Shown here one piece after another: positions 13,379-13,472 of a stretch of 13,472 nt of DNA (within the stretch, counting starts at the first letter, position 1; every line of letters begins with the position of its first letter). The position numbers and the translations under genes are program-made. Location: contig NIUZ01000020.1 of the NCBI GenBank assembly GCA_002254285.1, positions 1 to 13,472 of the forward strand, written 5' to 3'. Source of the stretch: Bacteroidetes bacterium 4572_112. Its GTDB lineage: Bacteria > Bacteroidota > Bacteroidia > Bacteroidales > UBA1556. Under the pieces are notes generated by a model. The model was not told the DNA's origin and did not search any database. It was given only the letters and a program-made list of their open reading frames with translations.

Positions 13379-13472
13379 GATCTCTTTGAGCAGATATTAG
13401 GCTTCTTCCACCTTGTCTTAATTTTTCAACTTCATCTGTAAAAAGATAGTAGCCAGAATGAGCTGTTGCTTC
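13379..13472. other. Unrelated sequence joined to truncated sufS; open minus-strand frame of unknown identity
   Basis: These last 94 bases do not encode SufS in any frame. On the minus strand a different frame is open from the window end, beginning EATAHSGYYLFTDEVEKLRQ and continuing GGRSLISAQRD, then running into the sufS region out of frame until a stop at 13301-13299. I do not recognise the peptide. The join coincides with the 6-base palindrome AGATCT at 13378-13383. It may be part of another gene placed here by rearrangement, insertion or chimeric assembly. Confidence 0.5.

Noticed and set aside
13301..13472. Calling the end segment the frameshifted N-terminal part of SufS
   Set aside because: None of the three minus-strand frames of the last 94 bases shows the expected SufS elements (for example the E/H-H-S-N motif or the segment before IPLD), so a simple frameshift does not explain it.

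Overview
The window looks like a chromosomal fragment of a low-GC member of the Bacteroidota. Three predicted secreted proteins carry C-terminal type IX secretion (T9SS) sorting domains and a fourth carries a degenerate one. Several start regions have boxes matching the Bacteroidota -7 consensus TAnnTTTG, most genes lack a clear Shine-Dalgarno sequence, and the gene families (bacterial GGGP synthase, SprB repeats, CHU_C domain) are typical of this phylum. The class or genus cannot be settled from the sequence alone. No rRNA, tRNA, CRISPR array or intact insertion sequence was seen.

Layout. Positions 1-1079 (minus strand) hold a probable two-gene operon: a 4'-phosphopantetheinyl transferase, then a geranylgeranylglyceryl phosphate synthase-like gene cut by the window start. 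A 306-base gap follows, with a degenerate heptamer repeat and a terminator-like hairpin. At 1386-3119 (plus) is a secreted cell-surface protein with a gliding-motility type B sorting domain. It converges on a minus-strand AsmA/DUF748-like membrane-anchored protein (3174-5024). A divergent promoter region (5025-5220) leads into a tight three-gene plus-strand operon (5221-11105): a gingipain-like C25 endopeptidase with SprB repeats, an M1 zinc aminopeptidase, and a small secreted protein of unknown function with a degenerate sorting domain. The first two are secreted peptidases with complementary cleavage modes, so the operon probably digests extracellular protein; the third product may help them or bind the surface.

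A hairpin terminator at 11115-11165 is shared with the convergent minus-strand block, which is read from the right end as sufS, sufE, a sufT-like DUF59 gene and a small four-helix membrane protein. This is part of a SUF iron-sulfur assembly cluster. SufS releases sulfur from cysteine, SufE accepts it, and the DUF59 protein acts in cluster maturation or delivery.

Two things stand out. First, sufS lacks its N-terminal third: the match stops abruptly near 13378-13384 and runs into unrelated sequence, so it is either a real disruption or a chimeric contig end. Second, the sufS-sufE gap holds a GC-rich REP-like palindrome and a roughly 128-base imperfect inverted repeat with 8-base matching ends, which resembles a small non-autonomous mobile element. 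I see no clearly new defence or biosynthetic system; the best candidates for new biology are the third gene of the protease operon and the inverted repeat inside the suf cluster.
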